A stretch of DNA of 64,000 nt from JADGOV01 sp963814355 (GTDB lineage Bacteria; Actinomycetota; Actinomycetes; JADGOV01): the NCBI GenBank assembly GCA_963814355.1, contig CAWFCZ010000023.1, positions 1 through 64,000 on the forward strand, given 5' to 3'. This document shows positions 45,064-53,052 of the stretch, in pieces. Under the pieces are notes generated by a model. That model did no database searches, was not told where the DNA came from, and saw only the letters and a list, made by a program, of their open reading frames with translations. How positions within the stretch are numbered: the first letter of the stretch is position 1; the number at the start of each line of letters is the position of its first letter. Position numbers and translations under genes: made by a program.

Positions 45064-45935
45064 GGGCGTCGGACTTCGGCCGGCTCTGCGACCCCGGCCC
45101 GGGTCAGGGAGAGGTGGAGGAAATTGGGCCACAGCCGCAGGTCGATGTCCGGCACCAGGGAGGTCAGGTTGACGACGTCCGGCTCGTACAGCCGGATCAA
45201 GGTGGACCTGATGTGGCCGGGTAACGCCAGCTTGGGAATCGCGGTCTCGTTCACCCGGCTGTGCAGATTGGCGGGCGTGAACTCCGGATCGTCGAGTTCC
45301 AGGAAAGAGTAGGTACGATGCAGCTGCCCGACGGGGTCGCGTCGGCAGGTCTCATATTGCAGGACCAGAACCTGGGACCGTGGAAAGAACGTCAGCAGGT
45401 GGGTGAGCTGCCCGTGGTAGTAACCGCGGGCATGGGCCTCGGCGGCCACGATCGGCCGCGGCCTGGCGCCCAGCACGGCTTCGTGGGTGATCCCGGACTG
45501 GTAGCGCTCCACCGGATCCCGCAGCATCACGAGCAACTTCGCAGCCGGGGCCGCGAGGGAGAGCATCTCGGGCACCCAGAAGTCGGAGAGGTACCGGGGC
45601 GTCCACTCCCCGGTGACGCCACCGGGTGGCACCGGGGAGAATTGGTGGTACGTCTCGATGTCGGCGGGTCCGAACTCCTCGTGGGAGTAGCGGTCGAAGA
45701 AGTGCAGCTCCTTGGGCAGCGAATCGCTGTAGTGCACCTGCGGGTGCGCGGTGATGAGCCGATGCCACCACGAGGTGCCGGCCTTCTGTACCCCCACACC
45801 GATGAAGTGTGGCGGTCCGACGCGCCAACCCGGAGGAAAGGGGGCCGGCCGGCGGACCACGGCGTTGCGCGGCCACGTCAACCGCCGAGCCGCCTGGCGC
45901 GGCAGAAACGGCCTAACTCGTCGGCCGAAGCTCAT
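45060..45935 (-). CDS. Sulfotransferase family protein
   Basis: 291 residues. PAPS loop GVGVQKAGTSWWHRLI, KELHFFDRYSHEEFG and 3'-phosphate motif MLRDPVERYQSG. Resembles the one at 35311 (HFFD... and LRDPVERxxS), both HS-sulfotransferase-like. Lies between the DUF3048 lipoprotein and the kinase-like gene on the same strand. Confidence 0.85.
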   Translation of the reverse strand: MSFGRRVRPFLPRQAARRLTWPRNAVVRRPAPFPPGWRVGPPHFIGVGVQKAGTSWWHRLITAHPQVHYSDSLPKELHFFDRYSHEEFGPADIETYHQFSPVPPGGVTGEWTPRYLSDFWVPEMLSLAAPAAKLLVMLRDPVERYQSGITHEAVLGARPRPIVAAEAHARGYYHGQLTHLLTFFPRSQVLVLQYETCRRDPVGQLHRTYSFLELDDPEFTPANLHSRVNETAIPKLALPGHIRSTLIRLYEPDVVNLTSLVPDIDLRLWPNFLHLSLTRAGVAEPAEVRRP

Positions 45936-45948
45936 GTTGCGCGACCAC

Positions 45949-47058
45949 TCATTTCAGCGACAGGGTGCTGCCGGTGGGGGCCAGCACGATCCAGGTTCCC
46001 CCCCGGGAAAGCCGAACAGCGCCACTCTTGCTGTCGAAGAAGTTGGTGCTCGCCTCGTAGCCGCGACGCTGCCAGCTCCCGGCTATGCATCCGGTGGCGG
46101 CGCACACCGTCGCGGACCCGGTACCCAGCACGTTGGCGCTCGGCACCGTGGTACCGGTGCTGCTCTTGACGTAGACCTGCTGGTACGGGGTCAGTTGAAA
46201 GACGAGATTGGCCACCGCCACCGCCGAACCGTCGGCGGCGCGCAGTACCCGGCCACTGACAGTGCGGCGCCAGAGCCGATCCGGGAAGTGAGTCCACTCC
46301 TCGCGCATGCCGGTGGTCGTGGTCACGATCGCGGTGGTCGCCTTCTTGGGGGCAACGGTGGCCGTCGGGCCGATGCCCGCCGCGAAGGAAAAGACCGTCT
46401 TCGGTGCCGCGGGTTTGGTGGCGGCAGAGCGTAACGTGGTGGTCTGCGCGAAGGTGGTCCCCGCCGACGTCGCGCGTGAGGTGAACAGGTCCGGCCGGGC
46501 CAGCGCGTTGACCGTCGTCATCGGGGCCTTGTCCAGCATCTTGACGAACTTGGTTGTGCCTCCGGAGTAGGCGAAGACGCCGCCGAAAACCGTGCCCACC
46601 TTGCGATCCAGCGGCATCGTCGGCCCCACAGGTCCGACCAATCCGGAGTCACGGGACTGGTATATGGCCACGTGACGGCTTGCCCCGGTCGTCGGGAACT
46701 CCTCGTACACCAGGTCCGCGGCGGACAGTCCGCTGGTGTCCTGCGGGCCGGCGGTGGATCTCAGCACAACGGCGACCGCGGACCGGGCGGCAACGGCGGC
46801 ACTGACCGCCGCGCCGGTGAGCGGTGCCGGCCGGGAAGGGACGCCTGAGGCAGCGGGGGAAACCGACGGGGAGTGGCTGGGCGTGGCCAACGCGGTGTCC
46901 GACGGCGGCGCGGACACGGCGCCATTGTTCGCGTCGCACCCGGCCAGGGCTGCGACCAACCCCGCGAGCAACGCGACCGCGGCGGTGGGCCCAGCCGGTA
47001 GCCGGTTGCGGCCACGTCCGGTACCGGCCGCGGCCGATGTCACGACACGCCCGGCCAT
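45949..47058 (-). CDS. DUF3048 domain lipoprotein (YerB-like)
   Basis: 369 residues. Lipobox LVAALAGC after a hydrophobic segment, then a Ser/Pro/Thr-rich linker. DUF3048 core: SGLSAADLVYEEFPTTGASR, HVAIYQSRDSGLVGPVGP and FAYSGGTTKFVKML. Exported and lipid-anchored. Function of the family is unknown; YerB-like proteins often sit in cell-envelope contexts. Ends 13 bp before the sulfotransferase start. Confidence 0.8.
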   Translation of the reverse strand: MAGRVVTSAAAGTGRGRNRLPAGPTAAVALLAGLVAALAGCDANNGAVSAPPSDTALATPSHSPSVSPAASGVPSRPAPLTGAAVSAAVAARSAVAVVLRSTAGPQDTSGLSAADLVYEEFPTTGASRHVAIYQSRDSGLVGPVGPTMPLDRKVGTVFGGVFAYSGGTTKFVKMLDKAPMTTVNALARPDLFTSRATSAGTTFAQTTTLRSAATKPAAPKTVFSFAAGIGPTATVAPKKATTAIVTTTTGMREEWTHFPDRLWRRTVSGRVLRAADGSAVAVANLVFQLTPYQQVYVKSSTGTTVPSANVLGTGSATVCAATGCIAGSWQRRGYEASTNFFDSKSGAVRLSRGGTWIVLAPTGSTLSLK

Positions 47059-47067
47059 CCCGGTGCG

Positions 47068-48729
47068 TCAGCCCTGCGTCGAGGCGGAGAGCGCGGCGGC
47101 CTCCTCGCGGCTTGAGATGACCTCCGAGCCACTGCCGGCCGAAGAAGAGCCCGAGCGGCGGGTCCGGGCCAGCAGCACCGCGCCGGCGATCGGGGCGCCG
47201 ACTTGGGCGAGGTCGTGGCTGGCAGATCGGACCTCGTGCTCGCGAGCCACTCCGGCGGGCACCGTCAACAGCACCGCGTGCGCCATCGGAGCGAGGGTCT
47301 GCGCGTCTGCACTAGCCGTGACCGAGTCGGCGGTGATGATGACGTAATCCGCGGAGCGCTGCAGCCACTCCAGCAGGCGGCGGCCCACGCGGGTGGACAT
47401 CACCTCACCGACCGAGTTCGCGCCTCGCCCGCTGCCGATCACGGCGAGGTTCGGAATATCCGCCGGCCGCTGCACAAGCTCTTCGCCGTAGGCCTCGTGC
47501 TCGACCACATCGGACAGTCCCCGGTCGTTGCGCAGCCCGAAGACGGCGGTAGCCGGGGAGTCGGTCCGGGTGTCGATGAGCACCACGCTGGCGCCCCCCT
47601 TGGCGAAGAGCACCGCGAGGTTGGCCCCCACCTCGGCCGTATCGGCGTTCTCACCGGCGGCGGTGATGAGAATGATCCGGCCCGGTGCCCGGGGGCGCTC
47701 GCCCTCACGGGCAGCGGGCAGGGCTTCGGCAAGGGTTGCCTCGGGTCGGCGTCGCCCATCGTCGTGGAGCATGCCGAGGAGCACTGAACGCAGGCGCCGG
47801 TAGGCCTCCAGCGCTGCGGCCGAGCCGCCCAGCGTCGCGAGCTGACCACCGGAGGCCCGCGAGGTGGGCACCGTGGCCAGCACCGGTAGGTCGAGAGACT
47901 CCTCCAGGTCCGACGCGCTGCGCACCCGGTCGTCCCGCCGATGGCGGATCATAGCCACCAGCAGGCCCAGGAGAGCACCGAGGGCCAGGCCAATCGCGAC
48001 ATCGAGCGGAAGTGAGGGACTGCTCGCCTTCTTCGGCACCTCCGGACTCTGCACCACGGTTCCGGGATCGATCACGATGTTGGTCAGTCGACTGATCGTC
48101 GTCCGAGTATCTGTCAGCTGCGAGGTGAGCGCCTGTTGGCTGCTGGTGTAGAAGGCCTTGTCGGTCGAGTTGGTGGCTGCCCCGGCGATCTTTCCGCTGA
48201 CGTCCAGCAACTGGGAGGTGATGTAAAGGGCCTGCTTCTGCGCCGCCGCGAGCTGGCTCTTGGCGTCACTGCTGGCCTGGGCGGACCGGTACTTCAGGTA
48301 CGCGTCGGTGAAGGCCTGGGCACCCTGCTGCGCCGCCTTCGCCGAGGAACCGGTGTAGGTGATCTGCAGTACTTCGGTGTTGGCCGGCACCGTGACGCTC
48401 ACCGCCTCGGTGAGCTGGTCCTGGGTCATCGAGGACTTGAGTGCGGCCTTGGCCAAACCCACCACCGGGGCGCTGCGAACCAGCTGGGATTCGGTGTCCA
48501 TGTTGATCAAGTCGGACGTCCGCTTCGAGGCATCCGCCGGGTTGATGATGATCGGTTTGACCAGCACCCCCGAGGTCGCTTGATAGCTCTTGGACTGCAG
48601 CGCCGTATATCCCGCGGCCAGCACTCCGCATCCGAGCATCACCAGCAGGATCAGCCACGCCTGGCGGCGCATCATGCGGCCGTAGTCGGCGACCTGCAAG
48701 CCCGCGTCGTTGGTTGTGCTCGTCTGCAT
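47068..48729 (-). CDS. Wzz-type chain-length protein with degenerate BY-kinase-like domain
   Basis: About 553 residues. Two transmembrane helices (AWLILLVMLGCGVLAAGYTA near residue 25; LPLDVAIGLALGALLGLLVA near 240) flank a Wzz-like extracytoplasmic region. The C-terminal ParA/BY-kinase-type domain keeps ANLAVLFAKGGASVVLIDTR, but its Walker A position reads AAGENADTAEVG with no lysine. The Tyr-rich tail is absent. It therefore probably regulates chain length without kinase activity. ATG 48729 has GGAGAG nearby. ATG 48753 is the alternative. Confidence 0.85.
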   Translation of the reverse strand: MQTSTTNDAGLQVADYGRMMRRQAWLILLVMLGCGVLAAGYTALQSKSYQATSGVLVKPIIINPADASKRTSDLINMDTESQLVRSAPVVGLAKAALKSSMTQDQLTEAVSVTVPANTEVLQITYTGSSAKAAQQGAQAFTDAYLKYRSAQASSDAKSQLAAAQKQALYITSQLLDVSGKIAGAATNSTDKAFYTSSQQALTSQLTDTRTTISRLTNIVIDPGTVVQSPEVPKKASSPSLPLDVAIGLALGALLGLLVAMIRHRRDDRVRSASDLEESLDLPVLATVPTSRASGGQLATLGGSAAALEAYRRLRSVLLGMLHDDGRRRPEATLAEALPAAREGERPRAPGRIILITAAGENADTAEVGANLAVLFAKGGASVVLIDTRTDSPATAVFGLRNDRGLSDVVEHEAYGEELVQRPADIPNLAVIGSGRGANSVGEVMSTRVGRRLLEWLQRSADYVIITADSVTASADAQTLAPMAHAVLLTVPAGVAREHEVRSASHDLAQVGAPIAGAVLLARTRRSGSSSAGSGSEVISSREEAAALSASTQG

Positions 48730-48966
48730 CTGCTCTCCATGGTGAGATCTCATGCTGCGGTGCCCCTGCTCGGACAGCCTTCACGAGACAGGTTGTCAAA
48801 GAAAGCGGGCGAAGCGGAAACCGTTGCGGCTTTCCGGGTTCTCCAGCGGCGAACACGCACCGACAGTTCTTCAAAGGTACCTGACGGTAACCCTACGAGC
48901 CGGTCCGGTGAAGGGTTCACCCCAATGGCGCAAGCACTGGCGCGCTCGGCCCGCGCCGACGTGGGG

Positions 48967-50574
48967 TTAGTACGCACCGTCGGCCTTCATAACGGCGAAA
49001 GCGGTCTTCCACAAGATCATGAAGTCCATCGCCAACGACCAGTTCTCGACGTACTCCAGGTCCAACCGGACGGATTCGTCCCAGGTCAGGTCGGACCGGC
49101 CGCTGACCTGCCACAGGCCGGTCAATCCGGGCTTCACCAGCAGGCGGCGGTGCACGTCGGTCTCGTAGCGGGCCACCTCGCTGGGCAGCGGCGGCCGTGG
49201 GCCGACCAGAGACATGTCACCACGGAACACATTGAGCAGCTGGGGCAGCTCGTCGAGGGAGTACCGGCGCAGCCAACGCCCGACCGGAGTCACCCGCGGA
49301 TCTCGGCGAATCTTGAACAGCAGGCCGTCCGCGCGGTCGTTCTCGGTGAGCAGCGTCTGCAGCTGATGTTCGGCGTCCACCTGCATCGAGCGGTACTTGT
49401 AGATCGTGAAGTGCCGGCCGTTACGGCCGCAGCGGACCTGGCGGAACAACACCGGCCCGGGAGACGTCAACCGGATCGCCAGCGCCAGCGCCAACATCAC
49501 CGGCAGCAGCAGGACCAGGGCGACGAGGGCAACCGTACGGTCGAAAGCGGACTTGAGCAGCCGCCGCCCCCCGGACAGCTCCGGTTCCTCGACGTGCAAC
49601 AGCGGCAGCCCGGCCACCGGGCGGATGTGGATCCGTGGCCCCGCGACATCGGTCAGCGCCGGGGCCACCAGCATGTCGACCCCGGTGCCTTCCAATTCCC
49701 ACGACAACCGGCGCAGTGCTTGCGCGGACACCTCGCCACGGGCGGCCACCGCCACCGTCGAGGCCTTCGCGTTCGCGACGGCGCCCGCGATCGAATCCAG
49801 ATCACCCAGCACCGGGACGCCCTCGATCGCCGTGACCCCGATCGAGCCGTTCTGGCCGACGCAGCAGCCGACCACCTTCATCCCCGCGTACCGCGCCTGC
49901 CGTGTGCTGCGCACCAGATCGGCCACCCCGGCCGCACTACCAGCCGCGATCACCCGATACACGCAGCGGCCGTCCCGACGCAACTGCAGCAACGCCTTAC
50001 GGGTGGCGTACCGGCTCAATAAGGTCACCACGGTCGCCAGCGGCAGGGCGATCACCACAAGCCGCCGCCCAGTGTGCGCTTCGGTGGCGTAGGAGATCGT
50101 GGCGATACAGGCGACAACCCGAAGCGATGCATTGAACGTGCGTTTGAACTCCTCCGAACCCAATGTCAGGTACCGAGCCTCATACCCCCGGCTCAGCCAG
50201 ATCGCCACGATCCAAGCCACTGCCAGCCCGGTAGTGATCACGGCGTAGCGTTCGCCGGGCATCGCCGAACCGACCCGGACCAGGTGGGCCGCCCCACAGG
50301 ACAGCAATATCGAGGCCAGATCCACCAGCAGGATGACGGCCACCAGCCGACGCTCCCACGCGACCTCCACGCAGTACCTGGAACCGGCGGAGCGGCCGAC
50401 CAGCGGGGCGGTCCGATCGGTTGGCGGCCGGTCGGTCAGGTCGATGACTCGACTCGCCGAGAGCACCGGACGTCCGTCCGCGGGAGTCGGGAAGCCGGCG
50501 GCTGAATCGTCCGAGCGGGGGGCGCCGGCCACGGGCGCGCGCGTGCGGGCGCGCTGCATCGCCGACCGAAGCAC
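48967..50574 (-). CDS. Initiating polyprenyl glycosylphosphotransferase (WbaP/CpsE-like sugar transferase)
   Basis: About 535 residues. N-terminal transmembrane helices (LVAVILLVDLASILLSCG and others) and a CoA-like Rossmann part (VYRVIAAGSAAGVADLV) precede the catalytic domain with FRQVRCGRNGRHFTIYKYRS, SLDELPQLLNVFRGDMSLVG, PRPPLPSE and PGLTGLWQVSGRS. Transfers the first sugar-1-phosphate onto undecaprenyl phosphate. GTG 50574 has GGAGG four bases upstream; ATG codons at 50559 and 50613 are alternatives. Confidence 0.92.
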   Translation of the reverse strand: MLRSAMQRARTRAPVAGAPRSDDSAAGFPTPADGRPVLSASRVIDLTDRPPTDRTAPLVGRSAGSRYCVEVAWERRLVAVILLVDLASILLSCGAAHLVRVGSAMPGERYAVITTGLAVAWIVAIWLSRGYEARYLTLGSEEFKRTFNASLRVVACIATISYATEAHTGRRLVVIALPLATVVTLLSRYATRKALLQLRRDGRCVYRVIAAGSAAGVADLVRSTRQARYAGMKVVGCCVGQNGSIGVTAIEGVPVLGDLDSIAGAVANAKASTVAVAARGEVSAQALRRLSWELEGTGVDMLVAPALTDVAGPRIHIRPVAGLPLLHVEEPELSGGRRLLKSAFDRTVALVALVLLLPVMLALALAIRLTSPGPVLFRQVRCGRNGRHFTIYKYRSMQVDAEHQLQTLLTENDRADGLLFKIRRDPRVTPVGRWLRRYSLDELPQLLNVFRGDMSLVGPRPPLPSEVARYETDVHRRLLVKPGLTGLWQVSGRSDLTWDESVRLDLEYVENWSLAMDFMILWKTAFAVMKADGAY

Positions 50575-50642
50575 TCGTCCTCCACCCGTCCCGATTGGTG
50601 TCCACGGCGACATCACGCCGACCGGTCGCAGTGTCGCCCCCC

Positions 50643-50698
50643 ACGTGCCCGACTCAACGTGCCTGATCCAAACGGCCCGACTCAACGTGCCCGACTCA
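50643..50698. repeat. 14-bp tandem array, four units (consensus ACGTGCCCGACTCA)
   Basis: Units at 50643, 50657, 50672 and 50685. Units 1 and 4 are identical; unit 2 is diverged (ACGTGCCTGATCCA, then one extra A), unit 3 lacks one base (ACGGCCCGACTCA). Just upstream of the initiating transferase. Confidence 0.75.
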
Positions 50699-50893
50699 AC
50701 CCGAATGAGCAGTGTGCCACGTTGTTACCGTCCGACGCTGATCTGTCGAATATTCAAGCCTCCAGCCGGCTCGTCGGCCATCCTCCGAATGGCCAATCCG
50801 ACAGGTCAGGTACTGCCGGTTGCCCTTAGTCACCGTGAGTGAAGAATCCGGCGTACCATCGAGGATCGGGCCAGCGGCGCGGTTGGGGCCAGC

Positions 50894-50949
50894 TCACCGA
50901 ACGGGGGTCACCGAACGGAGGTCCCCGAACGGCGGCAAGCGAACGGAGT
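50894..50949. repeat. 14-bp tandem array, four units (consensus TCACCGAACGGAGG)
   Basis: Perfectly phased at 50894, 50908, 50922 and 50936, each containing CGAACGG; units 1-3 contain CCGAACGG. Upstream of the sat/cysC gene by about 130 bp. Array phasing and promoter position suggest binding of a regulator. Confidence 0.8.
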
Positions 50950-51077
50950 AGCGTCTGCCCGACCATTACGCTCGACCCGGGCATCCGTCGGTGGGCCACG
51001 CGCCGAGTCCGGCATCCGGTGGCCCGCCGGCACGTTGAGCGCCATCCGTGAACGCCAAGCTTGGAGGATCTTCGCCA

Positions 51078-52808
51078 GTGGTCGACCATCTGATTCCCCC
51101 GCACGGCGGCGAGCTCGTTGATCTGCTCGCCGAACCCGGCCGAGCCGCGGAAATAGCCAAGCAGTCGCGAGACTGGCCATCCTGGGACCTCACCCCACGC
51201 CAGGCGTGCGACCTCGAGCTGCTGCTGGCCGGTGGCTTCTCGCCGCTGCGGGGGTTCCTCGGCGCGGCGGACTACGACTCCGTGTGCTCGACGATGCGGC
51301 TTGCCGACGGCACCTTGTGGCCGATCCCGGTCACGCTCGACGTGTCAGAGTCCTTCGCCGCCGATCTCGAGCCGGGCAGCACCGTGGCGCTACGTGACGC
51401 CGAGGGTGTGATGCTGGCGGCTCTCACCGTCACCGACATCTACCGCCCGGACCTGGCCGCCGAGGCTCAGCAGGTGTTCGGGTCCACCGACGTCAAGCAC
51501 CCAGGCGTCGCGCACCTGCTGCAGCGCACCAACCCGGTCTACCTCGGAGGTCGCCTCGAGGGGGCGCAGCGGCCGCTGCACTACGACTACAAGGAGTTGC
51601 GCCAGACCCCCGCCGAGCTGCGGGCGATCTTCGCCGATCGCGGCTGGCGGAAGATTGTCGCCTTCCAGACCCGCAATCCGCTGCACCGGGCGCACCAGGA
51701 GCTCACGCTGCGGGCGGCGAAGGAGGTCGGCGCCAACCTGCTCGTCCACCCGGTCGTCGGCATGACGAAGCCGGGTGACGTCGATCACTACACCCGGGTG
51801 CGGTGCTATCAGGCAATCATGCCGTCCTACCCACGCGGCACGGCGATGCTGTCCCTGCTGCCGCTGGCCATGCGGATGGGAGGCCCCCGGGAGGCGCTGT
51901 GGCACGCGATCATCCGTAAGAACTACGGCGTCACGCACTTCATCGTCGGCCGAGACCACGCCGGGCCGGGAGCGGACAGCCAGGGGAAGGACTTCTACGG
52001 TCCGTACGACGCGCAGGCGCTGCTGTCCGAACACCAGGCCGAACTCGGTGTCGCCATGGTGCCGTTCCAGCTCATGGTCTACGTCGATGACCGCGACGAG
52101 TACCTGCCGGTCGACGAGGTGCCCGAGGGCGCCCGCACACTGTCCATCTCCGGCACCGAGCAGCGCCGCCGGCTCAACCTGGGATCGGAGCTGCCGGCCT
52201 GGTTCACCCCGCCGGCGGTCGCCGAGGAGCTGCGCCGGTCCTACAAGCCGCGAGCCAAGCAAGGGTTCACGGTCTTCTTCACCGGCCTGTCCGGGTCGGG
52301 CAAGTCGACGATCGCCAATGTGCTGATGGTCAAGCTGCTGGAGATGGGCGGGCGACCGGTCACCATGCTCGACGGTGACCTGGTCCGCAAGCACCTGTCC
52401 AGCGAACTGGGCTTCTCCAAGGAGCACCGCGACATCAACATCCGCCGCATCGGCTGGGTGGCCTCGGAGATCACCAAGAACGGCGGTATCGCCGTCTGCG
52501 CGCCGATCGCCCCGTACCAGTTGACCCGCTCCGACGTGCGGGCCATGGTCGAACCCAATGGCGGCTTCGTACTGGTACACGTCTCGACCGGGATCGAGGT
52601 CTGCGAAGAGCGGGATCGCAAGGGCCTGTATGCCAAGGCCCGGGCCGGGGTGCTCAAGGAGTTCACCGGGATCAGTGACCCGTACGAGGCGCCAACGGAC
52701 GCCGAGGTGGTCATCGACACCGGTGAGCTGAGCGCCGAGGAAGCCGCCCAAGAGATCATCCTTTGGCTGGAGCGGGAGAGCTACATCGGACCGCAGTCGC
52801 CGGTCTAG
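51078..52808 (+). CDS. Bifunctional sulfate adenylyltransferase / APS kinase (PAPS synthase)
   Basis: About 576 residues. ATP sulfurylase domain first (ELLLAGGFSPLRGFLG, FQTRNPLHRAHQELTLRA, GRDHAGPGAD), then an APS kinase domain from ~residue 395 with P-loop FTGLSGSGKSTIAN and LDGDLVRKHLSSELGFSKEHR. Makes PAPS, the donor for all sulfotransferases. GTG 51078 has GGAGG ten bases upstream. GTG 51048 is the alternative. Placed right beside the sulfated-polysaccharide genes, so sulfate activation is likely dedicated to them. Confidence 0.93.
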   Translation: MVDHLIPPHGGELVDLLAEPGRAAEIAKQSRDWPSWDLTPRQACDLELLLAGGFSPLRGFLGAADYDSVCSTMRLADGTLWPIPVTLDVSESFAADLEPGSTVALRDAEGVMLAALTVTDIYRPDLAAEAQQVFGSTDVKHPGVAHLLQRTNPVYLGGRLEGAQRPLHYDYKELRQTPAELRAIFADRGWRKIVAFQTRNPLHRAHQELTLRAAKEVGANLLVHPVVGMTKPGDVDHYTRVRCYQAIMPSYPRGTAMLSLLPLAMRMGGPREALWHAIIRKNYGVTHFIVGRDHAGPGADSQGKDFYGPYDAQALLSEHQAELGVAMVPFQLMVYVDDRDEYLPVDEVPEGARTLSISGTEQRRRLNLGSELPAWFTPPAVAEELRRSYKPRAKQGFTVFFTGLSGSGKSTIANVLMVKLLEMGGRPVTMLDGDLVRKHLSSELGFSKEHRDINIRRIGWVASEITKNGGIAVCAPIAPYQLTRSDVRAMVEPNGGFVLVHVSTGIEVCEERDRKGLYAKARAGVLKEFTGISDPYEAPTDAEVVIDTGELSAEEAAQEIILWLERESYIGPQSPV

Positions 52809-53052
52809 CCCACGGCGTTTGGCCGCCGGTGAGGTTGACCACCTCCCGGTGGGCCGCTCCACGTCCGATGTCGCTGGGTCTCGGGAGCCGTCCCCACGGT
52901 GTCGGCGCTGTCAGTGCTCCTCGAGCGCGCGTCAGTAGCCGCCCGGATAACCTCTCCGGAAAGAGCGCCGAACAGCGGGCGGAGATCAACCAGCGACGTG
53001 AAGACGGGCGAACCGCAGCTCCGGCCTCGTGAGTGGCAATCGCCGCCCGCCC

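Larger units (their letters stand above)
50575..51077. other. Divergent regulatory region between the initiating transferase and PAPS synthase genes
   Basis: 503 bp with no conserved gene. Holds two different 14-bp tandem arrays (50643-50698 and 50894-50949) described separately, and an AT-richer stretch near 50731-50760 (GTTACCGTCCG, GTCGAATATTC) that could be core promoter. Both flanking operons probably start here. Confidence 0.5.

Noticed and set aside
50643..50949. CRISPR array
   Set aside because: Units are 14 bp, contiguous and without spacers; no cas genes in the window.
22103..52808. Polysaccharide lyase or antibiotic (NRPS/PKS) cluster
   Set aside because: No carrier-protein, ketosynthase or condensation motifs; the hydrolases carry GH26-type glutamates rather than lyase features.
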